Shown piece by piece: positions 36,412 to 45,650 of a stretch of DNA of 64,000 bases. Location: positions 1,860,001-1,924,000 of the forward strand of contig NZ_OZ242038.1 in NCBI RefSeq assembly GCF_965205175.1. Direction: 5' to 3'. Each line of letters starts with the position of its first letter. Within the stretch, counting starts at the first letter, position 1. The position numbers and the translations under genes are program-made. Source of the stretch: Poriferisodalis sp965205175. GTDB taxonomy: Bacteria; Actinomycetota; Acidimicrobiia; Acidimicrobiales; Poriferisodalaceae. Under the pieces are notes generated by a model. It had not been told where the DNA came from. It searched no databases and saw nothing but the letters and a program-made list of their open reading frames with translations.

Positions 36412-38135
36412 GTGCAGCCCAAGGCCGCGCCGACGATGCGGCGCACATCGGCAGCCGTTGCTGCTTGCAGGGCCGCATCGACCATGCCGCTGGTTGCCGC
36501 GGCATCCATGGAGGCGATGACCGACTTGATCGCGTTCACCTGTCGGGCGTCGACCGACAGCTTGCCGACGCCCATGGCGGCAAGCACTGCGGCGCCCAGC
36601 GGATCTGCGGCAGCCAGGCCGCACACGGAGACGCCGATGCCGTGCCGCTGCGCTGATGCCACCGTGAGCGCGCAGAGCGCGAGCACCGCCGGATGCAGCG
36701 GATCCTGCAAGCCGTCGAGCAGCGCATGCGTGCGGTCGGCGGCCATGGCGTACTGGGTCAAGTCGTTGGTGCCGATCGAGAAGAAGTCGACGCAGTTCGC
36801 AAATCTGTCGGCCGTGAGTGCTACCGACGGCACCTCGACCATGACCCCGACCGGGGGAAGCGCGTGGGGTTTGCCCTGCGCGTCCAGTTGCCGGGCTTGA
36901 CCTTCGATGATGCGCCGCAGCGCGGCGATCTCCTCGACGGTGGAAACCATGGGCAGCATCAGATGCACCTCGCCGGCCGCGGCCGCCCGCAAGATCGCCC
37001 TCACCTGGGCAGCAAAGGTCTCCGGGTGTCGACGGTAGAGACGAGCCCCTCGCACGCCGAGGAACGGATTGTCCTCGGTGGCGACATCGAGGTAGGGCGC
37101 CGGCTTGTCGCCGCCGATGTCGAAGGTGCGGATGACGACAGGCTCGCTGAAGGCACTGGCGGCAAACGAGTAGAAGTCGGCCTGCTCGTCCTCGCTTGGC
37201 GGCTCGGCGCGATCAAGGAACAAGAACTCGGTGCGCAGCAGACCCACGCCTTCGGCGCCGACCGCGACGGCCCGCTCGAGATCGTCGCGCGAACCGACAT
37301 TGGCCGGCACCTGGATCGGGCGGCCGTCGAGGGCGATGCTCACCCCTCGAAACTGCTCGGCAGCGACGACGGCCGCCTCAGCCGCGGCGCGTCTCGCAGC
37401 GAAATCCGCGACCGTGGCGGGTCGGGGACGTATCGCCACTTCGCCCGTAGCACCGTCGATGGCCGCCGTATCGCCAGTGCGAACGCCGGCGACGACCCCG
37501 TTCGCCGCCACCACGGCTGCCACTCCGAGTGACCTCGCAATGATGGCAACATGGCTCGTCGGCCCTCCTGCCTCCGTCACAATGCCAAGTACCTTCTCGG
37601 GGTCGAGCACAGCGGTGTCGGCTGCTGTGAGCGCGGTTGCCACCAGCACCGACGGCGTCTCGATACTGCCCAGATCCGGCGAGTCGAGTCCGGCAAGCCG
37701 TTGCCGCACCCGGTCGGCCACCTCGACCACGTCGGCAGACCGCGCTGCGATGTAGGGGTCGTCAATGGAGGCCAGCAGGCCGGAGATCTCCTCGGCGGCG
37801 CTGACCAGTGCGGCACCGAGGCTTGCGCCGTTGCGGAGTGCTGCGGTGGCCGCGTCGACGAGCATGGGATCCTCGGCCATGAGTGCCTGTGCTTCGAGGA
37901 CATCGGCCGCTTCGGTCCGCTCCGCGGCGCGGGCGGCGTCCCGCAGCGACCGGAGTTGGCGGGCCGCATCTGCGATCGCTGCACGCAACGCGGCAATCGG
38001 CTCGGAGTCGTCGAGCGGCGGCACTGCATCGCCGGCCGCCGCTGACCGCACCGTGTCCACCACTACCGCAGGACCGACGGCAACCCCCGCAGACGCCGCA
38101 GTGCCTGCAATCAGCAGCTCGCCGCGCGAAGTCAT
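36408..38135 (-). CDS. ptsI: Phosphoenolpyruvate-protein phosphotransferase (PTS Enzyme I)
   Basis: 575 residues from ATG 38135 (an upstream in-frame start overlaps the previous gene more). The phospho-histidine motif is TEAGGPTSHVAIIARS (near residue 190). The PEP-binding barrel has GVGLLRTEFLFLDR, FDIGGDKPAPYL, VMVEVPSVALTAD, FSIGTNDLTQYAMA and the catalytic cysteine in GVSVCGLAAADP. It starts the phosphate relay to HPr. Lies in a minus-strand operon with the PRD regulator and kinase. Confidence 0.95.
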   Translation of the reverse strand: MTSRGELLIAGTAASAGVAVGPAVVVDTVRSAAAGDAVPPLDDSEPIAALRAAIADAARQLRSLRDAARAAERTEAADVLEAQALMAEDPMLVDAATAALRNGASLGAALVSAAEEISGLLASIDDPYIAARSADVVEVADRVRQRLAGLDSPDLGSIETPSVLVATALTAADTAVLDPEKVLGIVTEAGGPTSHVAIIARSLGVAAVVAANGVVAGVRTGDTAAIDGATGEVAIRPRPATVADFAARRAAAEAAVVAAEQFRGVSIALDGRPIQVPANVGSRDDLERAVAVGAEGVGLLRTEFLFLDRAEPPSEDEQADFYSFAASAFSEPVVIRTFDIGGDKPAPYLDVATEDNPFLGVRGARLYRRHPETFAAQVRAILRAAAAGEVHLMLPMVSTVEEIAALRRIIEGQARQLDAQGKPHALPPVGVMVEVPSVALTADRFANCVDFFSIGTNDLTQYAMAADRTHALLDGLQDPLHPAVLALCALTVASAQRHGIGVSVCGLAAADPLGAAVLAAMGVGKLSVDARQVNAIKSVIASMDAAATSGMVDAALQAATAADVRRIVGAALGCT

Positions 38136-38800
38136 TGCTCGCCCAAGCAGTCGCGGAGAGCGTCGTAGAGACAAGCCCAAGCGACAACCGTGATGCTGGA
38201 GGTGACCAGCCCGGCTGCAACGGTTCCAGCGACCGTCAGGGCCGTGACGCCGTACCCCAAGGGAATCGCCGCAAGGAAGTTGAACACGATGAACAGCGTC
38301 ATGATCGCGAACAACGCCACCCGGCGCTTGGTGCCGAGGCGAACGCTGGTGCCCAATGCGCTCAGGCCGCCCTTCGCGGCCCGGTCAGCGACCACATAGC
38401 CATAGAACCCGTAGAAGAGTGCGGCGATCAGCGACGGAATGCCGAACAGGTAGCGCGCCCCGAGCAGGACGGCCGCCCAGAACCAGAACGAGCACACGAG
38501 CTGGGCAACGAATGAGCCGCCATTGCGCAGCGGGCCGAGCATGTTCACGGGTCTGGCGCGGGCGGCATCGAGCGCATAGGCAAACCACGGAAGCGAGACA
38601 GTGCCGGCCAGCATCAGCCCGACCAGGTCCAAGACGATTGCGCCGACAGCGCTGTGTCGAGTGCTCGCTGCGGCTCGAAACACGCCGTACACCGCGAACG
38701 TGGCAGCAGCGGCCGCGGTCAGCGGCACGACGTTCTTTGCGTACCCCACGATTCCTCGACGGAACATCTCCGAGATGGGCAGAGGAAACGCCGGTGTCAT
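38132..38800 (-). CDS. Integral membrane protein of unknown function in the PTS operon
   Basis: 222 residues, about five to six membrane segments (VVPLTAAAAATFAVYGVF, VLDLVGLMLAGTVSLPWF, FVAQLVCSFWFWAAVLLGA, FAIMTLFIVFNFLAAIPLG, VAGTVAAGLVTSSITVVAW). Overlaps its neighbours by 4 bp on each side, so it is translated with Enzyme I and the kinase. No transporter or enzyme signature recognised. It may be a hexitol-related permease accessory, but nothing in the sequence proves it. Confidence 0.7.
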   Translation of the reverse strand: MTPAFPLPISEMFRRGIVGYAKNVVPLTAAAAATFAVYGVFRAAASTRHSAVGAIVLDLVGLMLAGTVSLPWFAYALDAARARPVNMLGPLRNGGSFVAQLVCSFWFWAAVLLGARYLFGIPSLIAALFYGFYGYVVADRAAKGGLSALGTSVRLGTKRRVALFAIMTLFIVFNFLAAIPLGYGVTALTVAGTVAAGLVTSSITVVAWACLYDALRDCLGEQ

Positions 38801-39738
38801 GCTGAACCTCCGATGGGCAGGCCGTGCGGGGGCCGTTCGGCCAGCGTCACCGCCCGCCGATCATGCTCGAGCACCGTGGGACCGACGGTGCCTTCGGACC
38901 GGATCGACGCCCCAGCCCACGCCAGCCCTTCGCCGAGCGCGGCGGCACCGCGCCCTCCTGCAGACAGAAATCCGGCTAGCAGGGCGTCGCCCGCACCGAC
39001 GGAGTTGCACACCGCACGAACGCGGACGGTTCCATAGGTCGCCTCGTCATCGATGAGTACGCAGCCGTTGCGACCCAGGCTGACGAGCACGGTGCCCCAG
39101 CCTTTGCCGCGCAGACACTGGGCCGCGTCGATGACCTCCCCGACGGTGTGAAGCGCTCGACCCGCTACCTCGGCCAGCTCGGCGAGATTGGGCTTGACGA
39201 CGGCGCACGGAATGCCGACCAACGAGGCGAGTGCGCCGCCGCTGGTATCGGCCACGAGCTGCTCACGCGCTGCGGGCAAGGCCGCAGCAAGCTTGGCGTA
39301 CATGTCGGGCGGCGCGCCCGGCGGCAGGCTGCCGCTGGCTACCAGCCACTGGGAATCTCGGGCGGCGGACACGGCGGCAGCCACGAGCGCCTCGCACTCG
39401 GATGCATGCAACGCCGGACCGGGTTCGTTGATCTTCGTGATCGTGGCGTCGGGCTCGATGAGGGTGATGGCGGTGCGGGTACGGCCGCGAATGCTCACGG
39501 TGCAGATGTCGGCGCCGGTTGCGTGCAGCAACGCGGCAAAGGCCCTTGCGTCGTCGTCGCAAGCAGGCAGCACAGCTCGAGCTGCGTGGCCGTTGACCGC
39601 GAGCGCCCGGGCCACGTTCACGCCCTTTCCGGCGCACTCGACGAGGACAGACGAAGCCCGCATCAAGCCGCCTCGCTCCAGCCGAGTCACCCGCAGCGTG
39701 CGGTCGATGCTCGGATGAGCGGTGAGCGTGGTGATCAC
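38797..39738 (-). CDS. PfkB-family sugar kinase (1-phosphofructokinase-like)
   Basis: 313 residues. Hexose-phosphate kinase of the FruK/LacC group: MITTLTAHPSIDRTLRV, GKGVNVARALAVNG, VASGSLPPGAP and the catalytic-base/anion-hole motif NSVGAGDALLAGFL. It would phosphorylate a ketohexose phosphate (fructose-1-P or tagatose-6-P) to a bisphosphate. With the PTS delivering a hexitol phosphate and the adjacent dehydrogenase oxidising it, this kinase leads into glycolysis. The exact sugar is inferred. Confidence 0.88.
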   Translation of the reverse strand: MITTLTAHPSIDRTLRVTRLERGGLMRASSVLVECAGKGVNVARALAVNGHAARAVLPACDDDARAFAALLHATGADICTVSIRGRTRTAITLIEPDATITKINEPGPALHASECEALVAAAVSAARDSQWLVASGSLPPGAPPDMYAKLAAALPAAREQLVADTSGGALASLVGIPCAVVKPNLAELAEVAGRALHTVGEVIDAAQCLRGKGWGTVLVSLGRNGCVLIDDEATYGTVRVRAVCNSVGAGDALLAGFLSAGGRGAAALGEGLAWAGASIRSEGTVGPTVLEHDRRAVTLAERPPHGLPIGGSA

Positions 39739-41555
39739 CGATCTACGGCAGCCTCGTCGTCGGCCGAGGGTGCCGCGGCGCTGACTCCCGCTGTGGCGAT
39801 GTGGCGCTCAATGAGGCGCCGCTCGGCCTCAGCTGTCCACTCGCCTCTGTCTCCGAGCGCTTGTGCGATGTGGGGGAACTGTGCTCCCAGCTCGCTCAGC
39901 CCGAGAAGTGGGACGCCGCTGACCTGAGGGAAGATCACGACCTTGCCGGCAAAGCGGCCTTCGAGCACTGCCTCCATACCGTCCCGGCCGGCCTCGATCC
40001 CTCCGACTGCCGCAACGTTCAATGCCGGCGAGAGCGTTCCGCCGGCGGTCTTGTCGAGCACCAGTGCCTGATCTCCAATCGTGGAGCCCGACGTGCCGGT
40101 GTACTGGGCGTTGCCCAAGTAGACGCGGCTCATGTCCAGCGGACCTGTCGTGCCATGCGCCACCCCTGCGAACAGCACCAGCATCCCGTCGGGTCGCATG
40201 AGGCGTGACGCGCTCGCCATCACTGACGCGACGGGGACGGTGACCACGACATCGTCCGCACCGGCGCCGCCGGTGAGGCCGGCGACGATCTCTTCGACAC
40301 TGCCGCCACGGGCGTCGGGCGTGCCGGGATCGACCAAGACGAGGCGGCGGCCGGCTCGCTCGGCCAGCGTGCCCAATGATGCCTCCAGGACGCTGAGTCG
40401 TTCGGCGTCCGGATCGACGCCCACGATGACCGACGGCCCATCGGCCTTCTCGATGGCACGCTGCACGTGCATCTGGCCCATCGGCCCGCCGGCGCCCACG
40501 AACACGGTGACGCCGCCGGAGCGCAGGTCGCAGCGGTTGCGAGCCTCGCCGTATGCGGCCGTCACATCGGTGCCACGCGTGCCGACAAAGGCCGTGTAGT
40601 CGTAGTGAAGGCGGCCGAAGTCGATCTCCGCCAGACCGTCGAGAGGCTGCTCGCCCACCAAGTTGAGCGTGCCTCGAAAGGCCATGCAACGGGCGGCCTG
40701 CGTCACTTGGTCGCTAGACGAAGGGTCGAGGATGATGATGTCGTCGAAACCGGTGCCGCGGGTGACTTCTGCGGCGAGAGCCGCATAGTCCGAGGGGGCC
40801 GCATCGTCGGCCACGACTGCAGTGACATCGACACTCGCCGCTGCCTGAGCGCAGGAGCGCACCCCAGTGCCAAGACCGGTCAGCACGAGCCGGGCAGCCC
40901 CGCGCAGCGACTGGCCGAAGTCGTAGCTGCGCTGGTCGTGCGGATGGCCGATGATCCACACGGTGCCGCCGTCAAGCGGCCAGAGGCGACGGCGCTGTGT
41001 GTATGCGGCCTCCACACAGGCCCAAGGCTCCGACAAGGCGGCTTCGGCGTAGCCAAGGCGTTCATCGACGTCGATCACGTAGGCGCCGTCGTCGCCGTCG
41101 AGGATCTCCGGGCCGATGAGGTGGTATTGGATGAGGCCGCCTGGGATCGTGTAGCCGTAGGAGTTGTGCCGTCCGTCCTCATAGATGTCTGGTTGGATGG
41201 CCAGCCTGTCTCCCTTGCTGTACCGGGGCGTGAGGCCGTCGCCGACATCGATGACCGTGACCGTGGCCTCGTGGCCGAAGCGCGTGGGGTTTGCGGCGAG
41301 GTCGCGTCCATAGAGCTTGGGATGGTCGGCGCCGAGTCGGATCAGCTTCACGTCCGAATAGCACAATCCGACGGCATCGACGCGTACCAGCAGCTGGTCA
41401 TGCGCTGGGCTGGGCACCTGCGACGGCTCGGGGCGGCCGTCGCGTCCGACACTGGCGAGGCCGGTGCCGTAGGTGTTCCAGGCCAGATTCGGGTCAGGCA
41501 ACGGCGTGACCCCGGCACGGTAGTCGTCGAAGGTCCACTCGCCGATGAACGTCAC
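39735..41555 (-). CDS. Large zinc-type alcohol/polyol dehydrogenase, probable hexitol-phosphate dehydrogenase
   Basis: 606 residues, GTG start with AGGGGG upstream; first gene of its operon. The N-terminus is a medium-chain dehydrogenase (GLCYSDVKLIRLG, FGHEATVTVIDVG, LSEPWACVEAAYTQ). At about 600 residues it is much longer than the usual 340-410; a second Rossmann-like segment (VTVFVGAGGPMGQMHVQRAI) lies near residue 365. It resembles sorbose-1-phosphate reductase-like proteins that sit with sugar PTS genes. Probable role: oxidation of the hexitol phosphate made by the PTS to a ketose phosphate. Substrate not proven. Confidence 0.75.
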   Translation of the reverse strand: MTFIGEWTFDDYRAGVTPLPDPNLAWNTYGTGLASVGRDGRPEPSQVPSPAHDQLLVRVDAVGLCYSDVKLIRLGADHPKLYGRDLAANPTRFGHEATVTVIDVGDGLTPRYSKGDRLAIQPDIYEDGRHNSYGYTIPGGLIQYHLIGPEILDGDDGAYVIDVDERLGYAEAALSEPWACVEAAYTQRRRLWPLDGGTVWIIGHPHDQRSYDFGQSLRGAARLVLTGLGTGVRSCAQAAASVDVTAVVADDAAPSDYAALAAEVTRGTGFDDIIILDPSSSDQVTQAARCMAFRGTLNLVGEQPLDGLAEIDFGRLHYDYTAFVGTRGTDVTAAYGEARNRCDLRSGGVTVFVGAGGPMGQMHVQRAIEKADGPSVIVGVDPDAERLSVLEASLGTLAERAGRRLVLVDPGTPDARGGSVEEIVAGLTGGAGADDVVVTVPVASVMASASRLMRPDGMLVLFAGVAHGTTGPLDMSRVYLGNAQYTGTSGSTIGDQALVLDKTAGGTLSPALNVAAVGGIEAGRDGMEAVLEGRFAGKVVIFPQVSGVPLLGLSELGAQFPHIAQALGDRGEWTAEAERRLIERHIATAGVSAAAPSADDEAAVDR

Positions 41556-41860
41556 GGACTGACCCCCTGCGAGCTACGTCACTCGTCTCGCTCCTGTCAT
41601 CGTCGGCCGAGACGGTTGAAGCTGCAACTCGCAGTTTGGCCCAGAGACACTGCGCCAATTTGTGCTGCTGATGTCAGACTGTCACAACTGAGGTCCAAAC
41701 TTGGGGTCACAACTTGGATGCCAACGCGCATCTTGCGAACGCCACGCCTCTTCCGGAAGCTCAGCCGGTCGACAACCCGTTGACACCCTGCGGGCCCAGC
41801 ACGGCATGGGCAGCACGGCATGTGCAACGGAGCACGAGCAGCACGACCTGGGCATTCCGA
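41556..41860. other. Intergenic region upstream of the minus-strand PTS operon
   Basis: 305 bp without a convincing gene. GTCACAACT occurs twice (41682-41690 and 41707-41715) and CCAAACTTGG forms a near palindrome between them. These might bind the PRD regulator. A tandem GCAGCACGGCATG repeat lies near 41797-41822. Confidence 0.35.
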
Positions 41861-42826
41861 TCAGCTGGATGGGCGCAGGAGCGCGATGAGGCTGGAGGTG
41901 TCCCAGCGGCCTCCGCCGAGTTCCTGGACGCGCTTGTAGAACTGGTCCACCAGCGCGGTGACCGGCAGGGGAGCGCCGTTGTGCTGCGCCTCGGCGAGCA
42001 CGATGCCGAGGTCTTTGCGCATCCAGTCCACGGCGAAGCCGAAGTCGAACTCGTCTGCGGTCATCGTGGCGCCCCGGTTGGACATCTGCCACGAGCCGGC
42101 TGCCCCCTGGGAGATCGTGCTCAGCACAGCGTCGAGGTCCAACCCGGCGCGCCGTCCGAACTCGAGCCCCTCCGACAGTGCCTGCACCAAGCCGGCGATG
42201 CAGATCTGATTCACCATCTTGGCGAGCTGGCCCGATCCGGCCGGCCCGATCAGCGTGACGGCCCGTGCGTAGGCGTCCATGACCGGCCGTGCGCGCTCGA
42301 AGTCGCCGGCCTCGCCGCCGCACATGACCGTCAGGACACCGTTGCGGGCGCCGGCCTCGCCGCCGGAGACGGGCGCGTCGAGGAAGCCCACCCCCCGTCG
42401 GGCGCAGGCGGCTGCCAGCTCTCGTGCCAGGCCTGCCGACGCCGTGGTGTGATCGACGAGCATCGCGCCCCCGCCGCCCGCAGGATGTTCTTCGGGGCTG
42501 CCGACAGCGCTGTCCGCTGAGCTGCCTGCTGCTGCGCCTGCGGGGCTGCCCATGGCCGACAGCGTGCCGTTGCGGTCGTGGACGACAGCGCGCACGTCGT
42601 CGTCGGCGCCGACGCACACGAAGACGAACTGTGCCCCTTCGGCAGCTTGCGCCGGCGTGTCCGCCACTGTGCCGTGGTGTTCGGCGGCCCAGCGCTGCGC
42701 CACAGCTCCGGTGCGATTGAACACGGTGACACGGTGGCCGGCGGCTGCGAGGTGCCCCGCCATCGGGTAGCCCATGACGCCGAGGCCGATGAAGGCGACG
42801 CCAGCCGGCACGGCATCACCTGACAT
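41861..42826 (-). CDS. NAD(P)-dependent beta-hydroxyacid dehydrogenase (HIBADH family)
   Basis: 321 residues from ATG 42826 (ATG 42835 possible). Rossmann motif GVAFIGLGVMGYPMAGHL at the N-terminus, DAPVSGGEAGARNGVLTVMCGG substrate motif, and catalytic lysine in GSGQLAKMVNQI; C-terminal helix DLGIVLAEAQHNGAPLP. The family reduces or oxidises 3-hydroxyisobutyrate, tartronate semialdehyde and related acids. It has a Gly/Ala/Ser-rich insertion near residues 90-115. Overlaps the acyl-CoA ligase gene by 11 bp. Confidence 0.9.
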   Translation of the reverse strand: MSGDAVPAGVAFIGLGVMGYPMAGHLAAAGHRVTVFNRTGAVAQRWAAEHHGTVADTPAQAAEGAQFVFVCVGADDDVRAVVHDRNGTLSAMGSPAGAAAGSSADSAVGSPEEHPAGGGGAMLVDHTTASAGLARELAAACARRGVGFLDAPVSGGEAGARNGVLTVMCGGEAGDFERARPVMDAYARAVTLIGPAGSGQLAKMVNQICIAGLVQALSEGLEFGRRAGLDLDAVLSTISQGAAGSWQMSNRGATMTADEFDFGFAVDWMRKDLGIVLAEAQHNGAPLPVTALVDQFYKRVQELGGGRWDTSSLIALLRPSS

Positions 42827-44486
42827 CGGGGACATTCTGGCGCTGGGCGGACTGGCCATCGCCGGACAGGCAACGCGCTCGGGGCGGGCTGGCCGACTGT
42901 TGCTCACGGAGCATTGCACGCACCTCGTGTTTGCGGACTTTGCCGAGTGCTGTCCTGGGCAATTCGTCAGTCCAGAACACGGCTTTGGGATGCTTGAATC
43001 GTGCCAGCCGGCCGTCGAACAGGCGCAGCAATGCAGCGGCATCGTTGGCACGGTCTTGGTCGGCACGGTCTTGGCTGGCACGGTCTTGGTCGGCCTGGTC
43101 TTCGCTGGCACGGTCTTGGTTGCCACAGGCGCCACTGGTCTTGGTGCGATCGCTCGGCGGCACCGCCACGATCACGGGCACTTCGCCCCAGCGCTCGTCG
43201 GGCACGCCCACCACGGTCGCTTCTCGCGCCAGATCGCTGCGGGCCAGCACCGCCTCCAGTTCTGCGGGGTAGACGTTCTCGCCGCCGGAGATGATCATGT
43301 CGGTACGACGATCGTCGATGTACATCCAGCCGTCGCGGTCGACGTGACCGATGTCGCCGGTGCGGAACCAGCCGTCGCGCAGCGCCTCAGCCGAGGCCTG
43401 CGGGTCGCGCCAGTACTCCCGCAACACGCTCGGCCCACGCACCCACAGCTCTCCGCGTTGGCCTGGCGTGGCGTCGTCCCCGGCGTCGGTGACGATGCGC
43501 ACCTCACACATGGTGGAGGGTTTGCCGCACGAGCCCGGACGGGCGGCAGCCTGGTCACAGCGCAGGTGCGTTGCAATCGGGGCCGTCTCGGTGGACCCGT
43601 AGATCTGGCCGACCGGCACGCCCCGGTCGAAGAAAGGCGCAGTCGTGGCCGCAGGCACAGGCGCGGACCCGGTCATGATCCCGTGCAGCGAGCTGAGGTC
43701 TGCGGTGGCGAAGCGAGGATGGGCCGCAACCGCCGCGAGCGCCGTGGGCACGAGCACCGTCCAGGTGGGCTGCCACTGCTCGACGTCTGCGAGGAACTGA
43801 TCGGCGTCGAATGTGCGCTGAATCAGCACTGATGCTCCGCCGAGCAACGCCGGCAGCGTCTGGATGTTCAGTCCGCCGACATGGAACAGCGGAATGGCGG
43901 TGAGCACCCGGTCGCGGCTGGTGAGATCGTGTGCATGCGTCGCGTTCACGGCGTTGGCTGCCATCGCCGCCTGATCCAGCACGGCGCCCTTGGGATGCCC
44001 AGTCGTGCCCGAGGTGTAGGCGAGCAGCACAGGGTGCGCGGAGGTGCCTCGCCTGGGCGCGAGCGCACCAGGCGCATCGGAACACTCCGGCTCGTCTGGT
44101 ACCACCTGTGTCTCGCACGGCACCTCGATGCTCGCGCCGTGGCGTTCGAAGGCTGCATCCAGCACGAGCAGGCGGGGATCGGCGTGCTGCAGAATCCAGC
44201 GATGCTCGGGCGGCGCCAAGCGCGAGTTCAACGGCAGGTAGACGGCGCCGAGCCAAGAGCAGCCGAGCATCAGCCGCAACGCGGCGGGCCGATTCGGGCC
44301 GAGCCACGCCACGCGGTCGCCCTCGCCCACACCGGCGCCGGCCAGCCAGCGGGCTGTGGCAGCGATCTGCTCGGCGAAGGACCGATAGCTGTGCTCGATG
44401 CCTTCGAAGGCGACGGCGGGCGCATCGGGGCGGTGGTCGGCCCAGCGCTCGACACGCGCAGCCAAGTCGGCGCCGAGCCCCGTCAT
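42816..44486 (-). CDS. AMP-dependent acyl-CoA synthetase
   Basis: 556 residues. Adenylate-forming enzyme: P-loop YTSGTTGHPKGAV, QIYGSTETAPIA, GWFRTGDIGHVDRDGWMYIDDR, GGENVYPAELE, and C-terminal lysine in PRTALGKVRKHEV. It activates a carboxylic acid to its CoA thioester for catabolism. A repetitive insertion of about 25 residues (units such as DQDRA and SEDQA), encoded by a 15-bp minisatellite, lies in the C-terminal domain between VAVPPSD and LLRLFDGRL, on the surface-exposed side. Probably in one operon with the NicX-like gene upstream and the dehydrogenase downstream. Confidence 0.92.
   Translation of the reverse strand: MTGLGADLAARVERWADHRPDAPAVAFEGIEHSYRSFAEQIAATARWLAGAGVGEGDRVAWLGPNRPAALRLMLGCSWLGAVYLPLNSRLAPPEHRWILQHADPRLLVLDAAFERHGASIEVPCETQVVPDEPECSDAPGALAPRRGTSAHPVLLAYTSGTTGHPKGAVLDQAAMAANAVNATHAHDLTSRDRVLTAIPLFHVGGLNIQTLPALLGGASVLIQRTFDADQFLADVEQWQPTWTVLVPTALAAVAAHPRFATADLSSLHGIMTGSAPVPAATTAPFFDRGVPVGQIYGSTETAPIATHLRCDQAAARPGSCGKPSTMCEVRIVTDAGDDATPGQRGELWVRGPSVLREYWRDPQASAEALRDGWFRTGDIGHVDRDGWMYIDDRRTDMIISGGENVYPAELEAVLARSDLAREATVVGVPDERWGEVPVIVAVPPSDRTKTSGACGNQDRASEDQADQDRASQDRADQDRANDAAALLRLFDGRLARFKHPKAVFWTDELPRTALGKVRKHEVRAMLREQQSASPPRARCLSGDGQSAQRQNVPDVR
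43047..43121. repeat. 15-bp minisatellite, five units, in acyl-CoA synthetase gene
   Basis: Units of GGCACGGTCTTGGTC type on plus; they encode five-residue units ending in DRA or DQA on the minus strand, in frame. Confidence 0.9.
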
Positions 44487-44538
44487 GCCAGGTTCTCGAC
44501 TCAGGTGCTCGACTCGGGTGCTCGAAGACCGGCTCGGC

Positions 44539-45585
44539 TCAGGCCAGCTCGCCTTGCAGCACGCCGTCGACCACCACCGCTTCGCCGTCGAGGAAGACGC
44601 TGTGGTTGCGCATGGGCAGGTCGAAGTGGCCCAGCGTGTGACGTCCGGCGTGCTCGTTGGCGCCAGTGGAGTACAGGAAGTTGCCGGCGAAAGCCCGCTG
44701 CTCGGTGCCGTTGGTCTGGCTCCGGTCGTACATCGACAGCGTGTCCCAGCGGGCCGCCGGATTCATGCCCCAGCCCACATGGCTGGTCGCGTAGGCCTCG
44801 CGGTCGCCCCAGGCATCGGTGTAGCTGCGAAACAGCGCCGCGTCCGTGCCCTCGCCCTCGACATCGACGACGTAGTCGTCTCGAATGCGCAGCGTCACGG
44901 GCGACTCGATGTAGCGCTTGAAGGTGAGGTTCATGTCGCCGCGGTCCATCACGATGGTGCCGTTCACCGTGTTGGCGCTGGGGAAAGCCAAGCAGAGCCC
45001 GCCGGGCCAGTGGCTGATCGTTCCTGGTCGCGTGGTGTAGCCCCAGCCGCCGCCGCACGGCGCCTCGCTGACATCGACGACCAGATCGGTGCCGGCGGCC
45101 GAGGTCACGTGCATCTGCGACGCCGCGATCAGCTGCTTGATGCCGGCCTTGACCTTCGGTTCGAGGTGCGGTGTGGGCGCGAGGCGTTCTAGCGCTTCCG
45201 GGTGCTCGTTGGAGACCATCAAGATCCGTGTGCCGGTGCCCAGGATCTTCGGCAGCTCCGGGGCGTGCAGCAGCCCCTCCACGGTGCAGTCCACGACGAA
45301 GTCCACTGCGCCGAGCGCGGCGAGCACCGCTGCTGAGCCGGCGATGGCGTCAGAAGCGCCCGTGGATCGCACCGGCACCGGCGCCGACTGGCGCGGCGTG
45401 GGAACCACCACGTGAACCGGCGGGCAGCCCAGCCGGTCCAAAGCCAGCTCGGCCAGGTTCACGTTCACTGCCCGGCTTTGGCTCTCCGACAAGACGGCCG
45501 CCGTCAGCGGCGGTTCGACGCCGCACAGCTCGAAGACCGACGAGAAGGCGTCGATCCACTTCGCCTCGATTCGCTCGACCAGCAT
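44539..45585 (-). CDS. NicX / M29-like metal-dependent enzyme
   Basis: 348 residues, ATG with GGGAGGAAC upstream. The sequence resembles the 2,5-dihydroxypyridine 5,6-dioxygenase (NicX) branch of the aminopeptidase-T-like fold: GASDAIAGSAAVLAAL, LMVSNEHPEAL, TSAAGTDLVVDVSEAP, GNFLYSTGANEHAGRHTLGHFDLPMRNHSVFLDG (in parts), the last holding the metal histidines. Members either open a hydroxylated pyridine ring or cleave peptides. The neighbouring acyl-CoA ligase and hydroxyacid dehydrogenase favour a ring-cleavage catabolic role; inference. Confidence 0.75.
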   Translation of the reverse strand: MLVERIEAKWIDAFSSVFELCGVEPPLTAAVLSESQSRAVNVNLAELALDRLGCPPVHVVVPTPRQSAPVPVRSTGASDAIAGSAAVLAALGAVDFVVDCTVEGLLHAPELPKILGTGTRILMVSNEHPEALERLAPTPHLEPKVKAGIKQLIAASQMHVTSAAGTDLVVDVSEAPCGGGWGYTTRPGTISHWPGGLCLAFPSANTVNGTIVMDRGDMNLTFKRYIESPVTLRIRDDYVVDVEGEGTDAALFRSYTDAWGDREAYATSHVGWGMNPAARWDTLSMYDRSQTNGTEQRAFAGNFLYSTGANEHAGRHTLGHFDLPMRNHSVFLDGEAVVVDGVLQGELA

Positions 45586-45650
45586 CTGTTCCTCCCGTGG
45601 GTTGCTTGTCTGGCGCAGACTCAGTCTCTCGCGAACGCCCAGACCGCCGC

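Noticed and set aside
40467..41783. 438-codon plus-strand frame opposite the polyol dehydrogenase
   Set aside because: Antisense to a conserved dehydrogenase, no recognisable motif.
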